From contig CM075724.1 in NCBI GenBank assembly GCA_037974335.1, forward strand, positions 72,224,850 to 72,288,849: DNA of 64,000 nt, in the 5' to 3' direction. The position numbers and the translations under genes are program-made. Of this stretch, positions 1-11,039 are shown one piece after another. Source of the DNA: Prionace glauca. Its lineage: Eukaryota > Chordata > Chondrichthyes > Carcharhiniformes > Carcharhinidae. The notes under the pieces are model-generated. The model saw only the letters and a program-made list of their open reading frames with translations, did no database searches and was not told the DNA's origin. Each line of letters begins with the position of its first letter. The stretch's first letter is position 1.

Positions 1-740
1 GAAGAGACAAAGATTTCTGTTGGAGGCCCTGCAATTTCATCTCTTGTCTCCCTGAGCAATTTACGAGAGATGTCATCAGGCCCTGGGGATCTGTTTGTCT
101 TAATGTTCCCTAGCAAACCTAATACTTCCTCCCTTGTAATTGAGATTTTCTCTAACAGGTCAACACATCCCTCTGCGAGACTCCGAGTCAACACGTCCCT
201 CTCCTTTGTGAATACTGATGCAATGTATTCATTTAGGATCTCACTTACTTTCTTGGGCTCTAAGCATAATTCTCCTCCTTCGTCCCTAAGAGGTCCGATT
301 TTGTTCCCTGTCAACTCTGTTGCTCCTAACGTATGAATAAAATGCCTTAGAATTCTCCTTAATCCTGTCTGCAATAAACATTTTAAGACCCCTTTTCACC
401 CTTCTAACTCCCCGTTTGAGTTCTTTCCTACTTTGTCTGTATTCCTCCAGTGCTCCATTTGTTTTTAGCTGCCTGGACCTAACGTATGCCTCTCTTTTCT
501 TTTTGATAAGACCCTGGTTATCAACGGCTCTCGAATCCTATCTTTCCTGTCTTTCTTTTTTACAGGCACATGCCTGTCCTGCAGCCCTATCAACTGCTCC
601 TTAAAAGACTCCCACATGCCAGATGTAAATTTACTCTCGAACAGCCTCATCTCCTTCATTACCTTCATCTCCTCTGTGCCCCTACCCCCCATTCGTATTT
701 TGTAGGCTTTCTTGGTATCACCCGTCTTTCTACGCAAATC
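1..740 (-). mobile_element. Old CR1-like LINE fragment (endonuclease-RT linker and RT start)
   Basis: Read on the minus strand, 737-465 encodes the linker between endonuclease and reverse transcriptase, including FKEQL and a VPVK stretch. The part near position 70 encodes the RT entry motif GPDDISRKLL. Same block order as the better-preserved copies at 22942-20161 and 60799-58785. Frames are broken and the element runs off the left edge of the window. Confidence 0.8.
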
Positions 741-779
741 AAGACATTACTGGCCCAATTTCCCCAATATCTCTTCACT

Positions 780-1400
780 TGACTGTCTTGCCATGTGGGA
801 ACTGTCCTGATGAACTTTTGCTGCATTTCAATAAATCAATTAAAATCTTCCCAAGACAAAAGGACTACACCTGTGCTCTAATCAAGGATCTATACAGTTA
901 AAAACGTCAATATTCCCCTACGATAAAGATTGGTATGCCATCAGTCTTCAGATTTGCCTGCAGCACCTATATATAAATTGACTGCCTTATTGACGAGAAT
1001 ATCCAAATCCTTTTGTGCACTACATATCCCAATTTGATGACATTTAGGAAATACTCAGAGCATCTGTCCCTCTTATCAGTTGACAGTTTCCACATTATAT
1101 TCTATCTACCAAGTTCTGATTGGTTCTTAAACATACCTCTTTAGAAATCTATTCTTAAAACTCCAGGAAAGGATTTTCTACAATAGTGGCACTCATTTGT
1201 CGAGTCCCTAGTCGATATGCAGATGAAAGTCATCCATGTTTGCTGCGCTATATGTGTCTCTAATCATCTGATTAACAAGCTGCCACATACCACCACCACT
1301 GCTCTCTGGCCTATAAACAACTTTTTATTTGTTTCGCCTTGCTTTTTCTTAGCTCCAATCAAACAGATTCGAGATTTTGTTCTTCAAATCTAAGATCACC
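780..1400 (-). mobile_element. Degraded CR1-like LINE segments
   Basis: Weak but recurring LINE phrases on the minus strand: a stretch like the RT C-terminal region near 880-1110 and a stretch like the endonuclease region near 1230-1390. No open frame survives. Probably the remains of one or two old insertions. Confidence 0.5.
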
Positions 1401-1439
1401 CCTTCTGGCTGATATTAGTGTTGTGGGAGTGTCCTGTGA

Positions 1440-3575
1440 GGAGGGATTATTTTCCCTGGGCTGTATTCAGTTTAATTTACAAGGATGAAATGGGATCTGA
1501 TTGAAGCGTATAAAATTCTAAAAGGGGTACATAGATTAGATGCAGAGAGAATGTATTCCCTGGTTTGGAAATCGAAGAACCGGGGCAGTCATTCTCAGAG
1601 ACGGAGTAGACCATTTATGACTGAGATGAGGAAAAGTTATATTTTGTGTCTGTTATCACTGTCTTAGAAAACTTCCCAGGACAATTGAAAATCCCCAGGT
1701 GAATGGGAGGGTTGATGCTAAAGCAATTCAATCCCTACAGAAATGCTGCTGGAAAATCTATTAGTCTGAAACGCTGGCAAGTCTCCAGGGCCATGTGGTC
1801 TGCAACCTAATGTCGTTACTGTGTGGTTGCAGAAGAGTAGGTGCATTGTTTACAATCTTAGTAAATTGCTTAGAAGTTGGAAAACTCCCAGATGATTGGG
1901 ATTTAGCCAATGTAACAATTGAATTCCAAAGCGAAAGTGCGAAATTACAGACTAATTAGCCTAGCACCCTTTATGTGTTAATTAATACAATCATATAATT
2001 ATTATAGAATCCCTACAGTGCAGAAGGAGGCTATTTGGCACATAGAGTCTACACCAACAACAATCCCATCCATGCTTTGTTCATGTAACCCTACATTTTT
2101 ACCCTGACAATAGAGTCAGTTTATCATAGCCAATCCATCTAACCCGCACTTCTTTGGGCTGTGGGAGGAGACAAGACCACTCTGAGGAAACCAACACAGA
2201 CACGGGGAGAATGTGCAAACTCCACCCCAGGTAAGAATTGAACCCAGTACCTGGCAATGTGAGGCAGTGGTTCTAACCTTTGTGCCACACTGCCAAGTGT
2301 TGAAATCCATTAGGTAGAACCAACATTGGGTTGTTAAAGTGCAGCCAAGTTCAACTGATTCGATTTTCCGAGGATGCAATAGGCATGGTGAATAAAAGGG
2401 GACCTCTAGATATGGTGTAGTTGAATTTCCAGAAAGTGATCTGATATAGTGTCATCTGAAATGTTACTCCAGGTTATATGATTACAACGTTTATGGGGTA
2501 AAATATTAGCAAGGCTAAATGTTTATTAAACTCGTGGGAAGGAGAGACTCGTGAGAAATGGGCCTTCTTTGGGTCAGCATGAATTGGATTGCCATAGGGA
2601 TTATTACTGTGAATCAGCTACATCAATGGTTTGGATGAGGGGAATGCATGATACATAAATTTGCAAATGATACGAAGATAAATATTAAGTTGACAAAAGG
2701 AGGCAGAGAATCTGTGTCGGTACTTAGAGAGCCTATGTGAATGAGCAAAACATTGGTGGGTGGAGTATAGTGTATGAACATATGAACCTGTCTAACATGA
2801 CAGGAAGAAGGAGCATGTAGTTTTAATGGACAGAGATTGCACAGCTAGGTGGCACAGAGGGTATTCTGGTACATAAATTACAAAAAGGTAGTGCTCAGGT
2901 TCAACCAGTAATTCGAAGGCCGATGGAACATTGGTAGTTATTACACAACAAATTGAATATAAATGATGGGATGATTTAGTTGAGCTGTACAGGACACTGG
3001 TGAGACATCAGGAATACTGCATACATCTCTGATCTGCTTTTTGGAATATAAGATATGATTGTTTTAGATGCAGCTCACAAAAGGTTCACCCGACTCATTC
3101 CTGTTAAGAGGGGGCTTATCATCTGAAGAAAGGCTGAACAGGTTGGACCTATACATATTAGAGTGTCGAAGAATGAAACGTGACCAGATTAAAACACATA
3201 ATATCCTGGGGTGATTTGACATGGGTGATACCTAGAGGGTGTCTCCACTGATGGAGAGACTAGAAGCAGGCTATTCAATTCTTCACCATTTAAGTTAGAG
3301 ATTAAGGAAATGTCTGTTCTCATATTTTCAAAGCTACGTGGAACTCTCTTTGCCAGAAAGCAATTGAAGCTGGGTTACTGGACGTATTCCAGGCAGAGTT
3401 AGAACGATTTTTGATACGCAAGGACATCAAAGGTTAATGTGGTGAATGAGGGAGGGGAGTCACTGGCGGCAAAGTGCAGTCGAGACCAAAAGCATATCAG
3501 CCATGATCTTGTGAGATGGCGTAGTAGGTTCGCCGACTGCATAGCCTATTCTTGGTATGTGCTATGTTCCATTAG
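1440..3575 (+). mobile_element. Degraded CR1-like LINE, RT domain to 3' end, split by a SINE
   Basis: From about 1680 the + strand follows the CR1 RT order: the region before the GDWDLANV-like motif at 1890-1920, a SINE insertion at 2005-2300, the core near 2600-2700, and the C-terminal DLIE-type region near 3130-3230. It ends with the CR1 3'UTR phrase about the ATGATCTTGT at 3500 and a short AT tail. 1485-1667 is a small in-frame remnant (WDLIEAYKILKGV) of another 3' end. Many breaks, so it is old. Confidence 0.7.
2005..2300 (-). mobile_element. SINE1 copy
   Basis: Minus-strand copy of the dispersed tRNA-headed SINE: its 3' end (ATAGAATCCCTACAGTGCAG in + orientation) is at 2005 and its tRNA-like head (GTGCCACACTGCC side) at about 2295. 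It interrupts the older LINE around it. Confidence 0.85.
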
Positions 3576-4894
3576 TGTTATGGTTCAATGTTCCAACATG
3601 ATTTAAAAAATCAACACAATATATTTCTCTTTGTCCGTCAGTGTGTAAAATTGACATGAACAATTGAGTTTATGTTTGCCATTGCCTATTGATCTGCTTA
3701 ACAGATGAGAAATCAATTGTGTTAAGAATATGTAAGTAATTGTATTTTATAATAAATCCACGGAGGTAATTCAGTGAACAAAGCAAGGCCAGAAATGTAT
3801 CAATAAGATCCAATGAACTTTCAGTGAATAGAGTATTAAATTTAGGGTACATTTTAAATGAAACCGTAGACCTGACTTCGCATTTGTATTCAGCGATTAT
3901 GTTTTAGAATTACAGCCAACAACCTTAGGTGTGTTTGCGGATCACTATGTAACAATTGAAGTGTTTGTATTTAATTTTTACTTGCCTCCTCAGAAACTTT
4001 TTTCCCTTCTTCATATAGAGATGGCTGGCTGATTATGATGAAAGCAATATTCAAAAAGGCTATCAAGTGCAGAAGAAACTTATTTTCCTTTGGTGTCACA
4101 AAGATCAGCTTTTTTGCCAATGTAAATGACAATATGCTACAGGTATTTTAATGCGATACAAGTAAGCATAAAGCGTAGTTTGACCATAAGATTGCTGCAG
4201 TTGACTGGTTTCACAAACTTAGTCAATTAACCTGTTAACCTGCATCGCTATTTGTAATGTCCGGTCGTAGTTCCTAGGAGTCTAAATGTAAAAGTACATC
4301 AAAATCCAACAGACAACTAGTTACTGCATTTGATGTTGAGTATTTTCTTTCCAAAAATCTTTAGAAGCTGATGATAGAAAGTTCCCGTGATACCGATCAA
4401 AAGGTACTAAACGAGATTAACGTGCGCCGTTCGTATTTGTAGGACGCATTTTTAATGATTTGCTGCGCCCGTATGCGCTCCTCGACAGAAAAAGAAACTA
4501 ACGTTGTCCTTATTTCTTTATAAGCAAAAGGTAATAATTTCGATTGCTTGGCTACAAACCCATTAATTTGACATTAGTACTAGCGAAGATGCTAGAAGGA
4601 ATCAATAGAGACATCACCTATTATTTTGTTTTTGGAAGAGACCATAAGTTTAATGCTGCAAAACATGAATTTATAAACGGGAGGATAGAGTATGTATTAT
4701 AAATTGCATGTTTGAAGAAAATCTGAAATCCGTGCATGATCCAAGCCCAGCATTGCTTACGTTGTCATGCAAAAAGCTTTTGATCTGGCACTGCACAACA
4801 GAGGGCGAATGTTGATAGGATTTAAAGCTCTAGTATTAGTGATAATGTTATGAGTAAGGTGGAGAACTGGTTGAAAGTCGCACACAATCATGAT
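3576..4894. other. No gene or recognised repeat
   Basis: AT-rich sequence without a convincing open frame, RNA gene or known repeat. Weak LINE-like phrases at 4560-4880 (for example TTTGATCTGGCACTGCACAACAG) suggest a very old insertion. Confidence 0.5.
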
Positions 4895-5560
4895 TAACCA
4901 TAGAACGTTACAGATCAGAAACAGGCCTTTTGGCCCTTCTTGTCTGAACGATTTTTTGTCTAGTCTCACTGACCTGCACTTGGACCATATCCCTCCACAC
5001 CCCTCTCATCCATGAACCCATCCAAGTTTTTCTTAAATGTTAAAAGTGACCCTGCATTTACCACTTTATCCGGCAGCTCATTTCACACTCCAACCACTCT
5101 TTGCGAGAAGAATCCCCCCCCCCCCCCCGCTCAATATTCCCTTTAAACTTTTCTCCTTTCACCCTCAACCCATGCCGTCTGTTTTTTTTTCCTCTAGCCT
5201 CAGTGGACAAAGTCTGTTTGCATTCACTTTATCTACATCCATCAAAATTTGTACACCTCTATCAAATCCCCCCTCATTCTTCTACGCTCCAGGGAATAAA
5301 GTCCTAACCTAATGGGACGGCGGCGCGGGCTCGTTGGGCCGAAGGGCCTGTTTCCCGTGCTGTGTTGTTCTTTGTTCTTTGTTCTATTCAATCTCTCTCT
5401 GTAACTCAGCTTCTCAAGTCCCGACAACTTGGGACTTGTGAACCTTCTCTGCACTCTTTCAACCTTATTTACATCCTTCCTGTAACTAGGTGACCAAAAC
5501 TGCACACAATACTCTAAATTCGGTCTTATACAACCTTACCATAACACTCCAACTTTTATA
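4895..5560 (-). mobile_element. CR1-like LINE 3' region (family E), minus strand
   Basis: Minus-strand 3' half: the 3' end near 4895 (AGAACGTTACAG), then the sequence encoding the C-terminal RT region up to 5505 (FWSPSYRKDVNKVERVQRRF). A C-homopolymer of about 15 lies at 5117. A short unrelated LINE tail is inserted at 5310-5386. Confidence 0.8.
5310..5386 (+). mobile_element. Very short 5'-truncated LINE 3' tail
   Basis: About 77 bp with the CR1-type 3'UTR phrase GGGCCGAAGGGCCTGTTT and a terminal TTGTTCT microrepeat. It sits inside a minus-strand LINE whose two flanks join smoothly when it is removed. Confidence 0.8.
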
Positions 5561-5639
5561 CACAATACTCTGATTTATAATGGCCAATTTACCAAAAGCA
5601 TTCTTATTGGTTATTGAGTCTGATCTCTTTGGGGACCAG

Positions 5640-7480
5640 TGATGCAAGTAATGGTCAACTATTTGGTTGGTCTTAATTATTTAAGACCAAGATTATTTAA
5701 TTATTTAAGGGTGAAAAGGGAAAGGATAGGACCTATAAAAGGTGAAGGGGGAAAGGTCTGTGTGGAACCAGAAGAAATGGTGAAGGTGCTTAATGAGTAC
5801 TTTGCCTCAGTATTCACAGTGGAAGCTGATTTGGGAGATCATGCTATGGACTTGCAGCAGATGGTAAAGATTGAGTACGTGGACATTAAGGAGTGTTAGA
5901 ACTTTTGAATTCTATCAAAATAGATAAGTCACCGGGACCAGATGGGATGTACCCCAGGATATTGTGGGAGGCGAGGAAAGTGATTGCAGAGCCCCTGGCG
6001 ATGATCTTTGCGTCGTCAATGGAGACGGGAGAGGTTCCGGAAGATTGGAGGATTGCGGATGTAGTTCCTATTTTCAAGAAAGGGAACAGAGATAGCCCGG
6101 GAAATTACCGCCCGGTGGGTCTGACCTCAGTGGTTGGTAAGCTGATGGAGAGGCTTCTGAGGGACAAGATTTACGAGCATTTGGAGAGGTTTGACATGAT
6201 CAGGAATAGTCAGCATGGATTTGTCAAGGGCAGGTCGTGCCTTACGAGCCTAGTTGAGTTCTTCGATAATGTGACTGAACACATTGACGAAGGAAGTGCC
6301 GTGGACGTAGTGTACATGGACTTCAGCAAGGCGTTTGATAAGGTCCCCCATGCAAGACTTCTTGAGAAGGTGAGAGGGCATGGGATCCAAGGGCCTTTGG
6401 CCTTGTGGATCCAGAACTGGCTTGCCTGCAGAAGGCAGAGAGTGGTTGTGGATGGGTCTTTTTCGGAATGGAGGTCAGTCACCAGTGGGGTGTCCCAGGG
6501 ATCTGTTCTGGGACCCTTGCTGTTTGTCATTTTCATAAATGACCTGGATGAGGAAGTGGAGGGATGGGTTTGCAAGTTCGCTGATGACACGAAGGTCGGT
6601 GGTGTTGTGGATGGTCTGGAAGGATGTCAAAAGTTGCAGCAGGACATAGATAGGATGCAGGAATGGGCGGAGAAGTGGCAGATGGACTTCAACGCGGATA
6701 AATGTGTAGTCGTCCATTTCGGCAGAACCAACGGGATGAACGTGTACACTATCAAGGGCAGGAGTCTTAGTAGCGTTGAAGAGCAGAAGGATCTCGGGGT
6801 CCGGGTCCACAGGACTCTTAAATCGGCCTCGCAGGTGGAGGAGGTGGTCAAGAAGGCGTATGGTGTACTGGCCTTCATTAATCGAGGGATTGAGTTTAGG
6901 AGTCGAGAGGTAATGCTGCAACTTTACAGGACCCTTGTCAGGCCTCATTTGGAGTACTGTGCGCAGTTCTGGTCGCCTCACTATAGAAAAGACGGAGAAG
7001 CTATTGAAAGGGTGCAGAGGAGATTTACAAGGATGTTGCCTGGACTGGGAGGCATGCCTTATGAAGATAGGTTGAGGGAGCTGGGACTCTTTTCCCTGGA
7101 GAGGCGAAGGTTGAGAGGCGACCTGATAGAAGTTTATAAAATGTTGAGAGGAACAGATAGGGTGGACTCTCAGAGGCTATTTCCCCGGGTTGAAATGGTT
7201 GCTACGAGAGGACACAGATTTAAGGTGCGGGGAGGGAAGTACAGAGGTGATTTTAGGGGTAAGTTTTTCACTCAGAGGGTGGTGAGTGAGTGGAATCGGC
7301 TGCCGTCATCGGTGGTGGAGGCGAACTCGCTGGGGTCTTTTAAAAGACTTCTGGATGAGTATATGGGGTTTAATGAGATTGGGGGTTATAGATAGGTCTA
7401 TAGATTGGTGGGGTTGATGTGATCGGTGCAACTCGAGGGCCGAAGGGCCTGTTTGTGCTGTAATGTTCTATGTTCTATAT
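5640..7480 (+). mobile_element. LINE A, 5'-truncated, RT domain and 3' end
   Basis: Begins inside the endonuclease-RT linker (GPIKGEGGKVCVEPEEM at about 5725) and runs through RT, the C-terminal domain and a 3'UTR ending in ATGTTCTATGTTCTAT. The 3'UTR phrase GCAACTCGAGGGCCGAAGGG and the TTCTATG tail define LINE A here. RT stays open for 500 codons, so the copy is young. The linker part is in another frame (5639-5899), so one frame break lies near 5895. Confidence 0.95.
5893..7395 (+). CDS. LINE A reverse transcriptase (ORF2 C-terminal part)
   Basis: CR1-clade reverse transcriptase that copies LINE RNA at a nicked target site. In order: SPGPDGMYPRILW near residue 12, the fingers motif NYRPVGLTSVVGK near 71, the palm motif DFSKAFDKVPH near 143, SGVSQGSVLGPLLF near 197, and the catalytic FADDTK box near 229. 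The C-terminal part has the CR1-type FWSPHYRKD and LERRRLRGDLIEVYK blocks. The endonuclease half is missing, as expected for 5' truncation during insertion. The annotated start is only the first ATG in the open frame, not a real initiator. It cannot support autonomous transposition. Confidence 0.95.
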   Translation: MLELLNSIKIDKSPGPDGMYPRILWEARKVIAEPLAMIFASSMETGEVPEDWRIADVVPIFKKGNRDSPGNYRPVGLTSVVGKLMERLLRDKIYEHLERFDMIRNSQHGFVKGRSCLTSLVEFFDNVTEHIDEGSAVDVVYMDFSKAFDKVPHARLLEKVRGHGIQGPLALWIQNWLACRRQRVVVDGSFSEWRSVTSGVSQGSVLGPLLFVIFINDLDEEVEGWVCKFADDTKVGGVVDGLEGCQKLQQDIDRMQEWAEKWQMDFNADKCVVVHFGRTNGMNVYTIKGRSLSSVEEQKDLGVRVHRTLKSASQVEEVVKKAYGVLAFINRGIEFRSREVMLQLYRTLVRPHLEYCAQFWSPHYRKDGEAIERVQRRFTRMLPGLGGMPYEDRLRELGLFSLERRRLRGDLIEVYKMLRGTDRVDSQRLFPRVEMVATRGHRFKVRGGKYRGDFRGKFFTQRVVSEWNRLPSSVVEANSLGSFKRLLDEYMGFNEIGGYR

Positions 7481-7970
7481 TTAATTCAATCATTTGGACA
7501 CTGGTGCTGTTGGCACATGCATCAAATTTTCAAATCGTATCAAGATGTATATGAGTCTTAGAGCTGTAGACCATGTTCTCCCGTTTCAACTGATCTTACT
7601 GTTGTGCTGAGAGACTCTGGTCATGAATGACAAATAATACCAAATTAGTAGAATTCCATGGTTATGCATCTTTGAATTGTAACCATTTCACCAAGTCTTC
7701 AGGGCAATGTACCAACTAAAATGCAAACATAATACATTCAACACTGATGGTATATTTTCAATGGTAATTTTCAATTTATGATGGTAATTTTCAATTTATG
7801 TCTTAAACCAGTTGGATTGGCAGATAGTCAAACAAAAAGTCATTATAAGAAGAGTTGAATTGTCTCGTTCTTTTATCAGCCATTCATCTTACTTTCATAC
7901 CTTCGATAACCTCGCAAGATTAAGATATCAAGTGTTAAATGATTGTGAATGGAGAGCATCGTAGTTATCT
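7481..7970. other. No gene; small tandem duplication
   Basis: AT-rich and unassigned. The 20-mer ATGGTAATTTTCAATTTATG occurs twice in tandem at about 7759-7800, the only structure seen. Confidence 0.5.
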
Positions 7971-7971
7971 T

Positions 7972-8295
7972 AAGGGCAGCACAGTGGCACAGTGGCTATC
8001 ATTCCTGCCTCACAGCTCCAGGGACTTGGGTTCAATTCCCAGCTTGGGTCATTGTCTGTGTGGAGTTTGCACCCTCTCCCGGAGTCTGTGTGGGTTTCCT
8101 CTGGGTGCTCGGATTTCCTCCCACAGTGACAGGTAGGCGGGTTAAATTGTCCCTTACTGTGCCGAGATATGTAAATTAGATTAGCAGGGCAAAAATGTGG
8201 GATTACGAGGATAGGGCTTGGCTGGGTTGTTGTCAGTACAGGCTCAATGGGTTGAATGGCCTCCTTCTACACCTTTGCTATTCAATGACTCTATC
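7972..8295 (+). mobile_element. SINE1 copy
   Basis: Plus-strand copy: tRNA-like head with box-B-like GGTTCAATTCCC at about 8029, the GTGTGGAGTTTGCACC body, and a 3' end near CAATGACTCTAT at 8290, a decayed ATTCTATG-type terminus. Confidence 0.9.
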
Positions 8296-8864
8296 AAGAG
8301 GAATGATTAGAAGTAGTCATCTACGTTTTAAAAAGTATTGATTGAAGGGAATCTGATTGAGGTGTTTAGGATAATAAAGGAACTAATTATGTTCCAGTTG
8401 CGATTTTTGTTCTAATTAAATGGGTTAGGTGAAATGCATCGTTATCATTTAAAATTTACATTGAAAGAAGGTCTGCGAAGGCTTGATTGAATAGATGTGA
8501 AGTGGATTATTCGGAAAGCCGTAAAATCCACAACATTGGCCATAGTTCCTGATAAATGATGAGCATTTAGGCATACCACGAAGGTAGGACTTGTTTACTC
8601 ACATAATTGCAACAGTTTGAATTTTTTATGCTCATTTCTTGAGTATTTTCAAGGTTGAGATCGACACGATTTTGTAATCTATTTTGTAGTTGATGCTCAT
8701 TTTTTGAGTAAATTCAAGATTAAGATTGACACGATTTTGTAATCTATAAGAATCAAATTGTGTGAGGATTGGGTATCAAAGTGGAGACTTGGTTAACGAT
8801 CGGCATGATCTAATTGAATGATCGAGAATGGCTGCCGTTCCATACTCTTGCAAACATTCCTTAC
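8296..8864 (+). mobile_element. Old LINE 3' end with an internal tandem duplication
   Basis: Degraded C-terminal RT/3'UTR of a B-like LINE: GGGAATCTGATTGAGGTG near 8348, the AAATTCAAGATTAAGATTGA block, and the ATGATCTAATTGAATG phrase near 8807. The block at 8628-8682 is repeated at 8693-8747 (65-bp period). Confidence 0.6.
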
Positions 8865-9670
8865 AAGATCATAAGGATCACAATATCCTATGAAATAGGA
8901 GCAAAATTCTGTCGTTCGAGTATGTTCTACTATTCGATGAAATAATTGAGGATCTGGTTGTCAGAGTAATCCACATTTGACCACCTCCCAATAACCGTCC
9001 ATTCACTTGGAAATTAGAAAAAAAAACTATTTGAACTCCTGAATTAACTTAATGACAGAATTCTAAGCACAAGCGGTCTTAATAGAACATAGAACATTAC
9101 AGCGCAGAACAGGCCCTTCGGCCCACGATGTTGCGCCGACCAGTTACAAAACAATGACCCACTAGCCTAAACCAATCCCTTTTCATCCATAAACCTATCC
9201 ACAGATCTTTTAAACGCCCCCAAACTAGGTGCATTTACAACTGCAGCTGGCAGGGCATTCCAGTCTCTCACCACCCTCTGGGTAAAGAACCTACCCCTGA
9301 CATCTGTCCTATAACTACCCCCCCTTAATTTAAAATCGTGCCCCCTCGTGCTAGCATTCTCCATCCTAGGAAAAAGGCTATCACTATCTACCCTGTCTAA
9401 ACCTCTAATCATCTTATATGTTTCAATGAGATCCCCTCTTAGCCGCCTTCTTTCCAGCGAAAACAACCCCAAATCTCTCAATCTCTCCTCATAGGATCTC
9501 CCTCCTCATTACTGTCTTAAATGAAGTACCCATTATTTGTGGCACCCCCCAAGGGGAATATTATTTTGGAAGAATCTATTCCTTCACCTTACATTAGAAA
9601 CGTGTATGCTTCAAGAAGATAATCTCTCATTCTTGTAAACTCCAATGATTAGTGTCCCGACTTATAAATA
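8865..9670 (-). mobile_element. Old CR1-like LINE 3' region split by LINE A2
   Basis: 8865-9083 and 9508-9670 read as successive parts of one old minus-strand LINE 3' region. The first part holds the 3'UTR with the polyA-proximal AAATAGGAGC phrase; the second holds the sequence that encodes the DLIE-type region. LINE A2 at 9084-9507 separates them. Confidence 0.6.
9084..9507 (-). mobile_element. LINE A2 3' end, heavily 5'-truncated
   Basis: About 420 bp on the minus strand. It starts with the TTCTATG-type tail (ATAGAACATAGAACATTACA in + orientation) and contains the last 104 codons of RT (9481-9167, MRDLGLFSLERRRLRGDLIE). Nearly identical to the 3' end of the element at 20065, so it is a recent insertion. 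Confidence 0.95.
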
Positions 9671-10803
9671 GTGCATCCTTGGAGGTAGTATTGTGCAATA
9701 GATACTGATGCACTGAGTTCCTTCAAAGGTGATCAAAACCTGTTTTTAATTGAAGAGTCCATTTACACTTAGAAAATATAGAGATTTTGGGCATTTATGC
9801 AAGTGCATAATCCAAGGTTTCTTTTGATCATCAAGTTGGCCAACGAATCACCTCCTCTATATTTGAACGGGCATTCTATATATTTTCTCACTAGTACCAG
9901 AAGAATACGTAGTTTCCTTTCGGCGTTAAGTGTTTATATTGTAATAAACAGCGTTTTGCAACTGCCTGGGACAGGACGTTTTTAATTGTCTGATTTTATT
10001 GGCAGTTTGATATAAATATGTTAAAATTAAGCAATCTGAACTTCATCCAACAACGTTTTTGATTAAACAATGTTTTGCCAGTACTGTGCAACTTGTTTCA
10101 AAGGCAGGATTTAACTGACGGATCATTGAAATTAATTCTCTTGAAAATTTGGCCACAGGTTTTGAAGCAAAACAGTGCGAGAGTGCTTATGACGTTTGGA
10201 TGATAGGCAGATCAAATCATGTTTAAACTTGTATCCTAAAGACAGATTAGAGAATTTAAATTGCATTGGATGTACTGAAAATGATTATATATTCTGCACC
10301 AAAAATGATATTTGTATTTTGGTCAAACTTGCTCACTTTGAAATAACTTCCATCGATTGTGAAATACTTTAGGGATAAGAATTCCAGGGTTAACTAATAA
10401 AAATGGTTTTGAACAGAAAACTTAGATAAATGACATTGAAACCCATATGATTCGTATTGGGAACATGACAATAGAATGTTACAAAAAAGACCCGTAAAGC
10501 ATTATAGGAGTACAAAATAATACCAAATGCATTCACTCCACTACTTTTCCTCACATGGGTCTAACAGAAATTTGCATCTACACATCATTTAAGCTGCACT
10601 AGTGCTGGTCAAGTAAGTTATACTATTGGGTTTACTTATTACATAATTTCAGTCTCCAGATTATTCAATTCTAGATCATAGCAAATCGCAGAATTCCTAA
10701 AACGTAGAACAGTGAAGGTGGGTATTATGTTCAAATATTCGACACTGAAATATATTTCTGTTGATAACTCGTCCTATCCTTGCTCATCCAACTCTTTCAG
10801 GGT
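9671..10803. other. No gene or recognised repeat
   Basis: AT-rich sequence with only short open frames of no recognisable similarity. Nothing supportable seen. Confidence 0.5.
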
Positions 10804-11016
10804 AACCACATCTGTCCTTCTTCTCTGCAATTAGGCAAATTCAAAATTGTTTTTTGAAGGGAACCATATCTGCTGATATTTTTTTGAGTTTTGTTAGAAG
10901 ATATTAGAACCCTACCATCTTCTAACAAAACTCAAAAAAAATATCAGCAGATATGGTTCCCTTCAAAAAACAATTTTGAATTTGCCTAATTGCAGAGAAG
11001 AAGGACAGATGTGGTT
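10804..11016. repeat. Long near-perfect inverted repeat
   Basis: The left arm 10804-10902 is matched by its reverse complement at 10917-11016, with a 14-nt loop at 10903-10916. The only difference seen is one base in a T-run (7 T in the left arm, 8 A in the right). The arms start AACCACATCTGTCC and end GGACAGATGTGGTT. Such identity over about 99 bp next to a decayed LINE means the duplication is recent or conserved by conversion. It could be a fold-back element or the product of template switching. Confidence 0.95.
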
Positions 11017-11039
11017 CGACTTTTTTGAGTCCTGGGTCC

